Of a DNA stretch of 64,000 bases, positions 50,201-57,159 are shown one piece after another. The DNA comes from Anolis sagrei. Lineage: Eukaryota > Chordata > Lepidosauria > Squamata > Anolidae. Where the stretch lies: NCBI RefSeq assembly GCF_037176765.1, contig NC_090022.1, positions 75,641,209-75,705,208 of the forward strand, given 5' to 3'. The number at the start of each line of letters is the position of its first letter. Within the stretch, counting starts at the first letter, position 1. Under the pieces are notes generated by a model. The model ran no database searches. It saw nothing but the letters and a program-made list of their open reading frames with translations, and was not told the DNA's origin. The translations under genes were made by a program, and so were the position numbers.

Positions 50201-53200
50201 GGATATGCTATTGTGTGTTTTGTTTGCCAGGGGGAGTTGTTTTTGCGCATGCGCTGTAGCATCTTTTTGCTTTTTTGGCCTTTTCAATCCCTTCTGTTAT
50301 GTTTTTCAGAGTTTTTATGAGTGGTGGTCACTCGTTGGCCTGATAGGTGTATTGTGTCCAAATTTCGTGTCAATTCATCCTGTGGTTTTTCAATTATGTT
50401 AATCCCACAAACAAACATTCGATTTTTATTTATATAGATCGTACCTTGCTCCACATTACACTTCTATGGGTGGTTATGAGGAAATGTCAAAGCTCACACT
50501 TTTAATGTTGTTTGGATTTCAGGAAGGCACCAGGAATGATGTCCCAACCATTACTTCAGAATAAGTAAGAACTCCTGTGTTTATCACATAGTTCTATGCA
50601 TTATAGGAAAGTGTTCATTCTCCTTGTATCTCTTCATGGGTCTTGGGTTTCTTGAGGCAGAGCTAGAGAAAACTGAAGGTAAAGCAATAAGCTAAGAAGT
50701 TTCTCATGGGCTGTTACATGCATAGGGAAATGTTCCTGCAGACGTTTTTGATTACAATTCCCATTTATCATTGGCCCTTACTATTGGCCAGGAAATCAGG
50801 AGATGCTTATTTCTTGGGAGGAACAGCTTGTAATGAGTTATTCTTGGTATATAACATATGGGCCAGAGCTTGAAAAAAATATATTTGGGCAACAAGTCCC
50901 AGAATCTCCCAGCCAGCATGGCCACAGGTGACGGGTCCAAAGTGAACACTTCGTCTGCCATTGAGGCACTGATAGACATCCACAAAAATGCTGATAGATT
51001 CATCTCTCACATTCTACAGGGCCAAAGGGCTGGAAAGAAATTACATCATGGCAGAAGAGCCAGACAAAGGGAAAGGGAAAGGAGCCAATGAGGTGCTGGG
51101 TCTGGTATGGCATGTGTGCTTTGAATTCTTTTCTATCTAGATGCTGTTTAGCTTCTACTAAACAGGATGTCAATTCAGTGATAGTAGGCCTTGAGATGAT
51201 TCTGTCCTTGTGTGTCATGATCTTGCATGTCTTGCAGTCATGAGAGCCACAATTTATAGGGTCCCTGTTTAATGGAACGGCATGGTAAAACTTTCCCCAA
51301 AACAAGAGGACCACCAACAGGAGCAAAAAGGGATAGACAAAACAATGCAGGGTTGGTCCACAGATTCAACCATCCATGGCTTGGAAAATATTCAAAACAA
51401 AATTCTAAGAAACAAACCTTGATTTTGCCATTTTATATAAAAGACAATATTTTACTATCCCACTGTATGTAACAGGACATGAACATCCCCAGATTTTGGT
51501 ATCCACGGGTGGTCCTGGAACCAAACCAGACCAGATCTCAATGTTCCACTGTGTAAAATAACATATCAGCAAACAATTACACTTCGTAACAAAATTTGAA
51601 TTTTTTTTCTGTTCCTGGTTTGAAAGTGTTGCTTCTTCTTTAATTGTGCGGTACTTACTTTGAAAGTACTTGCTATACTCCAGAAAATTCATTTTTGTGG
51701 CTCTCACAAACTATGTTGAATTGGTTGAGACTCTATGAGATATGCTTTGAAAAACTAGCAAAATATGCTGCAGGATGTCCCGCAAAAACAAAGTTTTTGC
51801 AGTTTAATAAACTTTAATAAACAAAGATCCGCATAGTTAAAGTAATGGTATTCCCCATAGTCACCTACAGATGTGAGAGCTGGACCTTAGGGAAGGCTGA
51901 GCGAAGGAAGATAGATGGTTTTGAACTGTGGTGTTGGAGGAAAGTTCTGAGAGTGCCTTGGACAGCGAGAAGATCCAACCAGTCCATACTTCAAGAAATA
52001 AAGCCTGACTGTTCATTGGAGGGAAGAATAGTAGAGGCAAAGATGAAGTACTTTAGCCACATCATGAGAAGAAAGGAAAGCTTAGAGAAGACAATTATGC
52101 TGGGGAAAATGGAAGAAAAAAGGAAGAGGGGCCGACCAAGGGCAAGATGGATGGATGGCATCCTTGAAGTGACTGGACTGACCTTGAAGGAGCTGGGGAT
52201 GGTGAAGGCCAACAGGGAGCTCTGGCATGAGCTGGTCCATGAGGTCACGAAGAGTCGGAAACGACAGAACGAATGAACAAAACTTTTTCCATGTTTTTAT
52301 GGCAGAACCAATTAGGAAATGACATAACTCGGGAACATAAAATCATGTTACATAGTGTAATATAAGTAAGTGACAATATAACAAGTAACAATAAATACAT
52401 AAAGTGTGTGGTGGGGCACACAACTCACAATATAATGTAGCAGAAGAAAAAACTGAAATTAATGTATATTTTAAAAAAGCATTTCCACCACTTTTATTTC
52501 ATTCTTCCCACTCTGATAACTGGAGTGCCCTCTCTTGGTAGATTAGTGGAATAGAGGAAGGAAAAGACGGGGAAAGGAAGTATGGAAAAGGGAAAAAAAT
52601 AAATGAGGCAGTACCATTAAGGCTGCCCGCTTTTAATTTTCACATGAGCTTTCACGGATGTATACCACTTCTTTATATGCCGTACCAAGTAGGATAGAGA
52701 CCACAAAAATAAAGCATATTTACACTTTTGTAGGAGTAGGATGGGATATAGTAGGATCCAGAAGGATGAAAAATTTCAAAGGGCTGCATAAGGTGATATA
52801 GGTCCATTTCGTTACAGTAGTCAGTTAATGTTGATGTGTGACAGTTGTAGTAGAAGTTAATCTTTCCTCTTTCTTCTTCTTCTCCTTTCTTGCCTCCCTC
52901 ATAGCCACTCCAGTTTGATGGCCGCGCTCAAGACCCTGGTGAGTTCAATCTCTGTTTTGTTCTTTATGTTTTTGAAAGCAATCTCAAGGTACGAGGAGAA
53001 AGCCTAGTTGTTCAACCAATCAATCAATGCAACAAGTGGAAGACAAATTGTTTCCTCCTTCCAAATCTGCTCTTTCACATCAATGTCATTCTTTCAGGTA
53101 AAACTGTAGTCACTAGAAGGAGGCTGAGAAGTGTATTTTCTATCACCTTGGAATGTGCTCCTGTCAGAGCAAGCAGCAAACCCATCATATGTATAGCTAT

Positions 53201-54635
53201 ATGTCATTCGTTGGCAGCCCCTCCCGCTAGCACCAACTGCTGCTCTGGGATCAGAGTCAAGAGATGGGCCAGGAAGACAGTTCCACCTTGTCTTCTGCAC
53301 TGTGCTAATAATATAATATAATATAATATAATATAATATAATATAATATAATATAATATATTGTATATACATATAATATTGATCTTGTAATGTAATACAA
53401 TATAATACTAATAATAATATATTATAATTGCATATTTTATATTACATGTAATATTGCTAATAATATTACAGTATAATGTTATAGTACAATATAGTAATAT
53501 ATAATATTGTGCTATGGTAATAATATAATATATTGTATTTACATATTACTTGTAAGCCGCTCTGAGTCCCCTTCGGGGTGAGCAGGGCAGCATATAAATG
53601 TCGTAAATAAATAAACAAAGTAGATCTTCTTCACAGAAGACAACTATCTCCATGGGCCATGATAGGTGAATGACATTGTCACCTTCTTTAGATATCTTCT
53701 GGCTGCAATGGCTCTTGGGCTGTAAGCCTATATCTGGAGACTGCAATTTTTTTTAAAAATCGTGTCAGGAGTGACTTGAGAAACTGCAAGTCACTTCTGG
53801 CATGAATCTTAGCAGGGGCCTCCAGAATTTCTCTGTTGTACGAGATGCCACAGGCCTCATGAGTCTCCATGATTGTAGCAAAGTTTACAGCAATTCTGAG
53901 ATATATAAACCCAATTTTCCTAGATCTAACAGACCTCACGGCCTCTGAGGATGCTTGCCATAAGATGCAGGTGAAACGTCAGGAGAGAATGCTTCTAGAA
54001 CATGGCCATTTAGTCTGAAATACCTACAACAACCTAATTCTGGGATCCCTGTCTATACATCTAGCTGCCAAGCTGTATAGAGTAACAAACTGACCTGGCC
54101 TAGATGGATGTTTCAAACAGCCATGTTGTACTTTCTGATGCAGATGCTCTTGACCTGCAGTGAAACATCTTGGTACAGCAAGCACCATTTATCCATGGTT
54201 AGAGCTAGGCATGTGTGCTTAATTTTACTGCTGCAAAATGAGCTCTTACCTATTTGAATCATGGATCTTTAGTGCAGTTGATGGTAGATAGATGCTGAAA
54301 GGTGCATCATCATTGCAGAATTAATGCAGTTTGAGACCACTTTAACTGTCATGGCTGAATACTATGGAAGCATGGGACTTGTAATTGGGACAGCACCAGA
54401 ACTCTGGCAGAAAAGGCGCAAAACCTTGAAAAACTACAATTCCTACAATTCCATCACATTTAGCTAGGACAGTTAAATTAGTGTCAATCTGCATTAATTC
54501 TACAGTGTGGATGCACCTCTGAAGGTTAAAATTAGGGACTGGACTATGGGTAACACTTTCCCTTGGATTTTGTTTCTAGTGACAGGCCAATATTACCTGT
54601 TCGACAGCAGCACTGGAGCACGTCGCTGGGTATGA
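26280..54635 (+). CDS. CDHR4: CDHR4, cadherin-related family member 4 (20 exons)
   Basis: Exons: 26280-26334, 27633-27653, 32372-32550, 34145-34304, 35714-35799, 36071-36163, 38095-38198, 38768-38910, 39018-39201, 39557-39707, 40031-40133, 43518-43733, 44679-44812, 47188-47332, 48543-48757, 49369-49508, 50523-50564, 51020-51104, 52905-52938, 54580-54635. They sum to 2346 nt, 781 residues plus stop; human CDHR4 is about 788. All junctions are GT-AG and keep phase. Parts: signal peptide (1-19), cadherin ectodomain (about 27-660) with several N-glycosylation sequons, linker DVNDNPP (544-550), Thr-rich stalk (657-664), membrane helix (about 685-706), and a 75-residue tail ending TGARRWV. Segments matching the recalled human protein include [23 protein letters not shown] and FDGRAQD. 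It is a membrane adhesion-type protein, probably of ciliated epithelium and testis. Classical catenin-binding motifs are not seen. No breaks found; the gene looks intact. Confidence 0.93.
26455..27130. repeat. Cluster of palindromic MITEs (family D), intron 1
   Basis: At least three copies lie back to back (about 26455-26600, 26700-26840, 26870-27130). Each pairs ATCTGCTTTGAACTG-type left words with CAGTTCAAAGCAGATA-type right words. A partial variant lies at 25975-26035. Confidence 0.75.
27148..27320 (+). repeat. tRNA-derived SINE, family C
   Basis: Head TAGTGGTTGAGCATTGGACT with B-box-like GGGTTCAAATTCC, then GGTGACCTTGGGCAAATCAA. A tRNA-type pol III promoter is readable but decayed. Confidence 0.75.
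27633..27653 (+). CDS. CDHR4: CDHR4 exon 2: 21-nt microexon
   Basis: Acceptor TTTTAG, donor GTAAGG. Adds DPATGVI and keeps phase 1. The human protein has a similar short stretch (DLCSLPC) between signal peptide and first strand. Without it the frame is also preserved, so skipping is possible. Confidence 0.7.
   Translation: MQPQES
28240..28541. mobile_element. hAT MITE (family R), 302 bp
   Basis: Ends CAGAGGCGGCCC and GAGCCGCCCCTG, flanked by GACATTGG (28232-28239) and GACATTGA (28542-28549), seven of eight match. An inverted second copy lies at 58211-58514. Internal words shared: TATATATTTTCTGTTC and CAATTCCATCATTGGTGGAG. A C10 run marks the left side. Confidence 0.88.
28677..28925 (+). repeat. 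tRNA-derived SINE, family A
   Basis: Head GCCCCCAGTTGCACAATGGG, B-box-like GGTTCGAATTGG, and end CTGCTCCTGACACGAAAAA. Confidence 0.85.
29970..30302. repeat. Family D half plus MITE family S
   Basis: 29970-30058 is a family D half. 30059-30302 runs from CAGACATGTAGCC to GGCTATGGGCCTG with flanks ATGTAGAG and ATGTGGAT (six of eight). It carries long G and C homopolymers and is the inverse of the copy at 31991-32314. Confidence 0.7.
30376..30734. mobile_element. hAT element (family T), 359 bp, perfect duplication
   Basis: Ends CAGGGGTCCTCAAACTTTTT and TTTGAGGACCCCTG, flanked on both sides by CTCAAGAT (30368-30375 and 30735-30742). Subterminal GGGCC words are typical of the family. It contains a SINE-like segment (ATGTGCTTTCAAGTCATTTC). 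A second copy is at 59975-60760. Confidence 0.92.
30770..31612. repeat. Run of palindromic MITEs (family D), intron 2
   Basis: Copies or halves at about 30770-30895, 30935-31010 with 31180-31260, 31350-31475 and 31490-31612. An unrelated piece (TATTTCTACCCCACCTTTCT, about 31018-31160) splits the second one. Some are the GATCTGATCC subfamily. Confidence 0.7.
31991..32314. mobile_element. MITE family S, 324 bp, perfect 8-bp duplication
   Basis: CAGGCCCGTAGCCAGGATTT to TATGCTACATGCCTG, flanked by TCTAGCAA at 31983-31990 and 32315-32322. Runs of 9 to 14 G or C on both sides give very skewed composition. hAT-type by duplication length and CAG/CTG ends. Lies just upstream of CDHR4 exon 3. Confidence 0.85.
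32372..32550 (+). CDS. CDHR4: CDHR4 exon 3: first cadherin domain, N part
   Basis: Encodes [18 protein letters not shown], then [10 protein letters not shown] and [11 protein letters not shown], the last nearly identical to human (TTFFNPPSL). Acceptor CTGTCGCAG, donor GTACGA; ends in phase 0. Confidence 0.92.
32845..33170. repeat. Two palindromic MITEs (family D) in tandem, intron 3
   Basis: 32845-33014 is the best copy: arms of about 80 bp from GGGCCCTTCTACACAGCC to GGCTGTGTGGAAAGGCCC. The second (33018-33167) starts three bases later. Flanking triplets are TAA, TGA and TAA, which could be TWA-type duplications of a PIF/Harbinger element; not certain. Confidence 0.8.
33245..33400 (+). repeat. 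(ATT)n and CR1 tail piece
   Basis: An ATT array (about 33269-33296) followed by CCATCTGTTGGGGGTACTTT and GGACTGGATGGCCCTGGGAG, the CR1 3' signature. Confidence 0.75.
33660..33795. repeat. Palindromic MITE copy (family D)
   Basis: GGGCCCTTCCACACAGG to CTGTGTGGGAAGGGCCC with TATCCCAGAATATCAAGGCA in the arms; internally shortened. Confidence 0.8.
34145..34304 (+). CDS. CDHR4: CDHR4 exon 4: first cadherin domain, C part
   Basis: Encodes [17 protein letters not shown] and [19 protein letters not shown]. Aligns with human LTLSSSAQLDALMVNHY. Acceptor GCTGCCAG, donor GTAAGG. Confidence 0.92.
34440..35312 (-). repeat. Non-LTR retrotransposon RT fragment, intron 4
   Basis: Minus-strand frame of 218 residues: [40 protein letters not shown], then [20 protein letters not shown] and [16 protein letters not shown]. 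This is the thumb and C-terminal part of LINE ORF2, the best-kept of three copies. The 3' end at 34440 gives ACTTAGGTGATCCCTCATTG. Confidence 0.88.
35714..35799 (+). CDS. CDHR4: CDHR4 exon 5
   Basis: Encodes [20 protein letters not shown] and on to TSTLN. Matches human MIQVPETVTPGARLYTLLL, the start of the second cadherin domain. Donor GTAAGC. Confidence 0.9.
36071..36163 (+). CDS. CDHR4: CDHR4 exon 6
   Basis: Encodes [16 protein letters not shown] and [12 protein letters not shown] is a likely N-glycosylation site. Acceptor CTCCTCACAG, donor GTACGT; phase 0 to 0. Confidence 0.88.
36378..37540. repeat. SINE family C (-) split by a CR1 (+), intron 6
   Basis: SINE pieces GGATTTTCTTGGCAAGATTT (about 36391) and CCTCCTCTGAGGCTGAGAGA (about 37436) flank a CR1 3' end at about 36420-37160. 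CR1 text: [60 protein letters not shown]. Ends ATTCTATGA. Confidence 0.85.
36920..37445. repeat. 263-bp tandem duplication of CR1 tail plus flank
   Basis: 36920-37182 and 37183-37445 differ at one base by eye (TTT versus TTC in AGAACTTTCTAAC). The unit holds the last 230 bp of the CR1 plus about 30 bp of the SINE beyond it. GGCT at both joins could be the microhomology. Confidence 0.92.
37735..37812 (+). repeat. L2-type tail with (AAT)n
   Basis: CATCCCGAGTCCCTTTTAGG, AGATGATGGCGGAATATAAA and AAT repeats. Confidence 0.75.
38095..38198 (+). CDS. CDHR4: CDHR4 exon 7
   Basis: Encodes [18 protein letters not shown], then [16 protein letters not shown]. Corresponds to human CQGMVIVKVLPVPSSQVSF. 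Acceptor CCCTGCAG, donor GTGAGT. Confidence 0.9.
38768..38910 (+). CDS. CDHR4: CDHR4 exon 8
   Basis: Encodes [20 protein letters not shown] and [15 protein letters not shown], the start of the third cadherin domain (human ITIPENLAPGSEVVQVQA). Acceptor TTGATGCAG, donor GTAAGG. Confidence 0.9.
39018..39201 (+). CDS. CDHR4: CDHR4 exon 9
   Basis: Encodes [33 protein letters not shown] and MVNITVKEQ, ending at CSPAVFV. Strand order matches cadherin repeat 3. Donor GTAAGT; ends phase 2. Confidence 0.92.
39288..39422. mobile_element. hAT MITE (family Q), 135 bp, intron 9
   Basis: CAGTGGTTCTCAACCTGTGG to CCACAGGTTGACAACTACTG, flanked by GCCTAGAA (39280-39287) and GCCTAAAA (39423-39430), seven of eight, TA in the middle. 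Confidence 0.88.
39557..39707 (+). CDS. CDHR4: CDHR4 exon 10
   Basis: Encodes [20 protein letters not shown], then [14 protein letters not shown] and [10 protein letters not shown]. Human counterpart is SQIPETAPVGTVLNTLTCED. Acceptor ATCCTCAG, donor GTAAAC. Confidence 0.92.
40031..40133 (+). CDS. CDHR4: CDHR4 exon 11
   Basis: Encodes [17 protein letters not shown] and [17 protein letters not shown] and DSGSP are calcium-site-type cadherin motifs. Acceptor TTGGTAG, donor GTGAGT. Confidence 0.92.
40910..41700 (-). repeat. CR1 LINE (-) split by a hAT element, intron 11
   Basis: Reverse CR1 words before (GAGTTGGAAGGGAGCACGAG, ACCATCTAGTC) and after (CTAGTCCAACCCCATCATG, CTTCAGGTTAAACATACTC). 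The CR1 is more diverged than the others. Confidence 0.75.
40960..41329. mobile_element. hAT element, 370 bp, perfect duplication
   Basis: CAGTGGTTATCAACCTTTTT to GTTGGAAACCACTG, flanked by ATCTAGTC at 40952-40959 and 41330-41337, TA in the middle. GGACCAC subterminal words on both arms. Sits inside a CR1. Confidence 0.93.
41700..43090. other. CDHR4 intron 11, unremarkable stretch
   Basis: No repeat family or exon is recognised in this part of the intron. The open frame at 42207-42536 has no recognisable relatives. Confidence 0.4.
43098..43200. repeat. (TG)n-(TCTG)n-(AG)n compound microsatellite
   Basis: About 30 bp of TG, a short TCTG part and about 60 bp of AG with no interruption seen. 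A strong purine-pyrimidine asymmetry, 0.3 kb before CDHR4 exon 12. Confidence 0.95.
43518..43733 (+). CDS. CDHR4: CDHR4 exon 12
   Basis: Encodes [33 protein letters not shown], then [13 protein letters not shown], which is the DxDxxxN...Y calcium motif, and YIGRRTG. Closely follows human VPVLVMVTPINEFSPAC. Donor GTAAGA. Confidence 0.94.
43740..44390 (+). repeat. L2-type LINE 3' ends with (ATT)n and (TTTA)n
   Basis: Frame text [12 protein letters not shown] near 43800 fits an L2 ORF2 end. Then CTCATGTTAGCCGTCCCGAA, CTCTGGGGAGATGGTGGCGG and an (ATT)n run to about 44230. A second tail ends in (TTTA)n at about 44350-44371. Confidence 0.75.
44679..44812 (+). CDS. CDHR4: CDHR4 exon 13
   Basis: Encodes [20 protein letters not shown], then DIDNGAEG and [12 protein letters not shown] is the cadherin LDRE-type motif. 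Donor GTAACT; phase 0. Confidence 0.94.
45315..45409. repeat. Perfect 44-bp-arm hairpin
   Basis: AGGACATCCTAGAGAAAACA... at 45315-45358 is the exact reverse complement of 45366-45409, with a 7-nt loop. GTACT repeats lie at the tip. CTCTAATGTG occurs three times just after it. Confidence 0.92.
45536..45573. repeat. (TATTC)n microsatellite
   Basis: About seven pentamer units of TATTC/ATTCT. Confidence 0.95.
45800..46285 (+). repeat. L2 LINE 3' end, intron 13
   Basis: Frame text PLAMELPLQ-like and [12 protein letters not shown] corresponds to the L2 ORF2 C-terminus (LWNSLP...FKxxLKT). Then a TTTTAA-rich 3' UTR and GCTGCTTTGAGTCCCCTTCG with GGGTATAAATATGGTAAATA. Confidence 0.82.
47188..47332 (+). 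CDS. CDHR4: CDHR4 exon 14
   Basis: Starts with the inter-repeat linker [13 protein letters not shown] and ends ELNYNIVGG. Human DVNDHAPECEPPF and YSYSIVGG match. Acceptor CCCCCAG, donor GTATGG. Confidence 0.93.
47760..48520 (+). repeat. CR1 LINE 3' end, intron 14
   Basis: [60 protein letters not shown], then TVRVVQQWN-like text and the GGATTCCATGATTCTATGAT end. It abuts the acceptor of CDHR4 exon 15, leaving only about 20 bp. Confidence 0.9.
48543..48757 (+). CDS. CDHR4: CDHR4 exon 15: last ectodomain part and stalk
   Basis: Encodes [36 protein letters not shown] and [11 protein letters not shown], then a run of threonines. It follows directly on a CR1 tail in the intron. Donor GTAAGG. Confidence 0.93.
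48845..49150 (-). repeat. tRNA-derived SINE, family B
   Basis: GTAAAGGTAACGATTTCCCC, GTCATGTGGTCAGCATGACT, AGAAGCGGTACCTAGTGATC, and reverse B box GGATTCGAACTTCCAACC. Confidence 0.8.
49369..49508 (+). CDS. CDHR4: CDHR4 exon 16: transmembrane segment
   Basis: Encodes [19 protein letters not shown], then [16 protein letters not shown]: one membrane helix with basic residues after it. Human has FWQPQPWFVVVLTATGALLL. Donor GTGAGT; ends phase 2. Confidence 0.95.
49755..50445 (+). repeat. Interspersed element with pyrimidine tract, intron 16
   Basis: Starts near TAGCTGTACTACCACGTGTT, runs through a 190-bp CT-rich tract (49780-49965) and inverted ACTGCAACTCCCAGCAG / CTGGGAGTTGCAGT words. It ends with ATTTCGTGTCAATTCATCCT and ATTCGATTTTTATTTATATA. 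The end is a familiar reptile interspersed repeat. Family not assigned. Confidence 0.5.
50523..50564 (+). CDS. CDHR4: CDHR4 exon 17: cytoplasmic, 42 nt
   Basis: Encodes [13 protein letters not shown], comparable to human QAPSKPAQALLLNS. Acceptor GGATTTCAG, donor GTAAGA; phase 2 to 2. Confidence 0.85.
   Translation, partial: EGTRNDVPTITSE
51020..51104 (+). CDS. CDHR4: CDHR4 exon 18: cytoplasmic
   Basis: Encodes [18 protein letters not shown], then [11 protein letters not shown]. The human tail is longer here. The end is chosen at donor GTATGG (51105); a weaker in-frame donor (GTGCTG at 51093) would shorten it by four codons. Confidence 0.7.
51780..52290 (+). repeat. BovB (RTE) LINE 3' end, intron 18
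   Basis: Open 143-residue C-terminus: [76 protein letters not shown]. Few or no breaks in this piece. Ends GGAAACGACAGAACGAATGA. Confidence 0.93.
52905..52938 (+). CDS. CDHR4: CDHR4 exon 19: FDGRAQD motif
   Basis: Encodes [11 protein letters not shown]; human has SLHFDGRAQDS. Long pyrimidine tract before acceptor CATAG; donor GTGAGT. Confidence 0.92.
53300..53620 (+). repeat. (ATAAT)n and L2-type tail, intron 19
   Basis: About ten ATAAT pentamers (53308-53360), looser TAATA repeats, then GTAAGCCGCTCTGAGTCCCC and GGGCAGCATATAAATGTCG. Confidence 0.85.
53755..54040. repeat. SINE family A tail piece and family F half
   Basis: 53757-53812: GTGTCAGGAGTGACTTGAGA (reverse SINE tail). 53920-54040: CAGACCTCACGGCCTCTGAG and AACGTCAGGAGAGAATGCTT. 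Confidence 0.7.
54305..54525. repeat. Palindromic family E copy, intron 19
   Basis: From GCAGAATTAATGCAGTTTGA and CACTTTAACTGTCATGGCTG to TGCATTAATTCTACAGTGTG; the arms pair. It ends about 55 bp before the acceptor of the last CDHR4 exon. Confidence 0.8.
54580..54635 (+). CDS. CDHR4: CDHR4 exon 20: C-terminus and stop
   Basis: Encodes [18 protein letters not shown] and TGA. Human ends RDYLFNTHTGARRWL. The pattern resembles the second half of a WW domain (Y-Y/L-F-N/D...T...W). Confidence 0.95.
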
Positions 54636-55115
54636 GCATGTTTTGTTTCATCCGAAGGACTGGAGAGTGCATGCATACAGACATGGCAAGGAACCAAGAT
54701 AAAGAGCAAATTTGCTGAACAAATGCATTTACATAATTTGTACCTACTATTTATCTTGAGACAGAAACTAGCAATTCTACAATCTACACTGCCATATAAT
54801 CCAGTTCAAAGCAGATAATCTAGATTTTATATGGCAGTGTAAAACATGTGTGCATATATCATACATTTCTTCAGTCTGTTAAGTTCTTCTTTTGGTCCTT
54901 TCCAATGAAGTACCATGTATATACTTCTTTGCTTTAGCATTAGCTGTTTAGAGATACTGATATTATCATACTTTTAATATTATTGTTGCATTTTCAACCC
55001 CTCTAATTTTGTTGTGATCTGACTAATATTAAAACATAGCATCAAACAATGCTCCAGACTACTGTTTTTGAATGGCTGTGTGGACATTTAATAAAGGGAT
55101 ATTGTACTATTATGA
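54636..55115 (+). other. CDHR4: CDHR4 3' UTR and polyadenylation signal
   Basis: From the stop codon to a candidate AATAAA at 55090-55095, followed by a GT-rich stretch (TTTGTGTTGGG at about 55118). A family D half lies in the UTR at 54780-54845. The cleavage site is inferred. Confidence 0.5.
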
Positions 55116-55427
55116 CATTTGTGTTGGGAGCATATTTTGAAACATAGGCAGGACATTGTTTTTATTTACAATATTACCATAACAAGTGTCTTGATTATAC
55201 ATAGAATGCTTTTCTCTGAAACAAAACCTCAGACATCAAAGGCGGAAGTTATATAAGTTGTGAAAAATAAGAATTCCCCTTGGGTCTTTCCCATCAACCT
55301 CCTTTCCTACCAACTGTGGAATCCCTCCAATGCATAAACCTATAGTGGTCCCATTAATGTCACAGGAGTTTCTTCAATAAGGAATAATTAGAGGTAGTTT
55401 TCCCAGTCCATTCTTCTGAAACATTGC

Positions 55428-55520
55428 CCGCAACACCTGGTATTCATTGACAGTCTCCCATGCAAGTACTAACCAGGGCTGCTCCTGCTTAGCTTTCAAT
55501 ATCAGACAGAATCTGGTGTT
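55428..55520 (-). repeat. 5S rRNA-derived SINE fragment
   Basis: Minus strand reads AAAGCTAAGCAGGAGCAGCC, then CTGGTTAGTACTTGCATGGG and AATACCAGGTGTTGC, plainly 5S rRNA with its A and C box regions. Mutations and the shared downstream word (TTCAGAAGAATGGACTGG here) indicate a SINE, not a live gene. Confidence 0.8.
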
Positions 55521-56274
55521 TTTAGTATATTTAGATACTTTTTGTGTGTTTAGTATTGCTTTATACACATATCAATCTATGCTTTGAAGGTATGACAGCT
55601 GTGTGATCATGAACAGACAAAAATCTTGTCTACTATTGTGTTTAGCTTCCTGGATTCTCTGCCATAAACTTTCATACTTGGCAGAGGCTAATTTCTGGTA
55701 TTTGCCTACCACCCACTTGCCCTGTTGCTCTTCTTCCTTGCTGCCACTGCCTGCTCCCTTACCCTGTCTGAGAAGGCAATGAGTGAAAATATGAGACACT
55801 GGAACAGTATCCTGCCTTTGCCTTCTGTTCTTCTTCTTGGTGCTTGTGTGCATTAGGTCCAATGGGAGAAGGTCTTCATTCACAGTGATGAGGTGGAGGG
55901 CCTCTTAGCAAAGAGTCCCCAGTAGTCGAAGCCAACACTGTAGTACTTCCTGGAATTAATATCTAAATGACCATTTCCCCCCTCACCCTAATGTGGTAAA
56001 TATATTCAAGTGGCAACATCGTGCTACTTTATCTTTTCTGATGATTTCTTGTCAGGCATTTTGCTATGAAATTGCTGTCTCCACTCTTTGGTGCTGGAGA
56101 ACAAAACAAACTTTAATGCATAAATGCCCTTTGGGGGCAACTAACTGAAAAATAAAATAAAATAATGTATTAAATTCATGTGCAATATTTGGACTGTGAA
56201 AGTGTTTTCAGTATTCCAATGTAAAGTAAAATAGTGATTTTGTTAATTAACCAAAAAAAAAAATCACTTCAATA

Positions 56275-56490
56275 GAAGGCAAAGGTTTCCCCTGACATTA
56301 AGTCATATCGTGTCTGACTCTGGGGGGTAGTGCTCATTTCCATTTCTAGGCTGAAGAGCTGGCATTGTCCATAGACACCTCCAAAGTCATGTGGCCAGCA
56401 TGATTGCATAGAGCACTGTTAGCTTCCCGCAGAAGTTGTACCTATTGATCTACTCACATTTGCATGTTTTCTAACTGCTAGGTTGCAGCA
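56275..56490 (-). repeat. tRNA-derived SINE, family B (truncated)
   Basis: GGCAAAGGTTTCCCCTGACA, GTCATGTGGCCAGCATGATT, ACCTATTGATCTACTCACAT; the tRNA head is missing. Confidence 0.8.
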
Positions 56491-57159
56491 ATATTATAGT
56501 TTCAGGATCTTTTATTGGTGTGTTTTTATAGCATTTTAAGCAATTGCAAGTCTCTTAGATGGGAAAAAGTGAGAGAAGCAGTATGAACCACAGCTGAGCT
56601 TAGAAATATTTTTTATAAATCACAACTCTCTGAATCCCACAGCTATTATAGCCACTGACACAGTCTCTGACTGTATAGCAGAATAACTGAGAAATGAGAT
56701 CTGGTGCAGGGAAACAAGAGCTCACAGAGGAACTTTTAGTCCCTGTTAGTTTCAAAAAGTCCCTTTGTTTTCCCATTAGCTATGCAGAACCACACACTTG
56801 TCTCTCACATTAAGACCAGAGCAATGGGACAAGAAACAAGAGTTCAAAATCTGCTGAGTGAAGGCCAACTGGCATGGTTTGGTCTCCCCATTCTGTTTTC
56901 GCCGTCCTTCTCCAGTGTTGCCAAGTACACGATCTCCAGCTGACCAGAAAGCTTACTATCATATACAGCTTTTGAAGAGGAAAAGATTTCCATCAGATGA
57001 ATATCTGGCTCTTGCCATATCAATCTGTTGATCTACCTCTCAGTAGATGATGGCAGATTGCAGAATTAGCAGTCACAATTCCAGCTGAACACCAGAATGC
57101 ACAATGGTGCAGAATCTAACAAAAGGGAAAAATGTACCAATTTTTTAAAATAAAATTTG

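Noticed and set aside
51020-51092. Shorter form of CDHR4 exon 18
   Set aside because: The GTGCTG donor is weaker than GTATGG twelve bases later; both keep frame, so it is kept only as an alternative.
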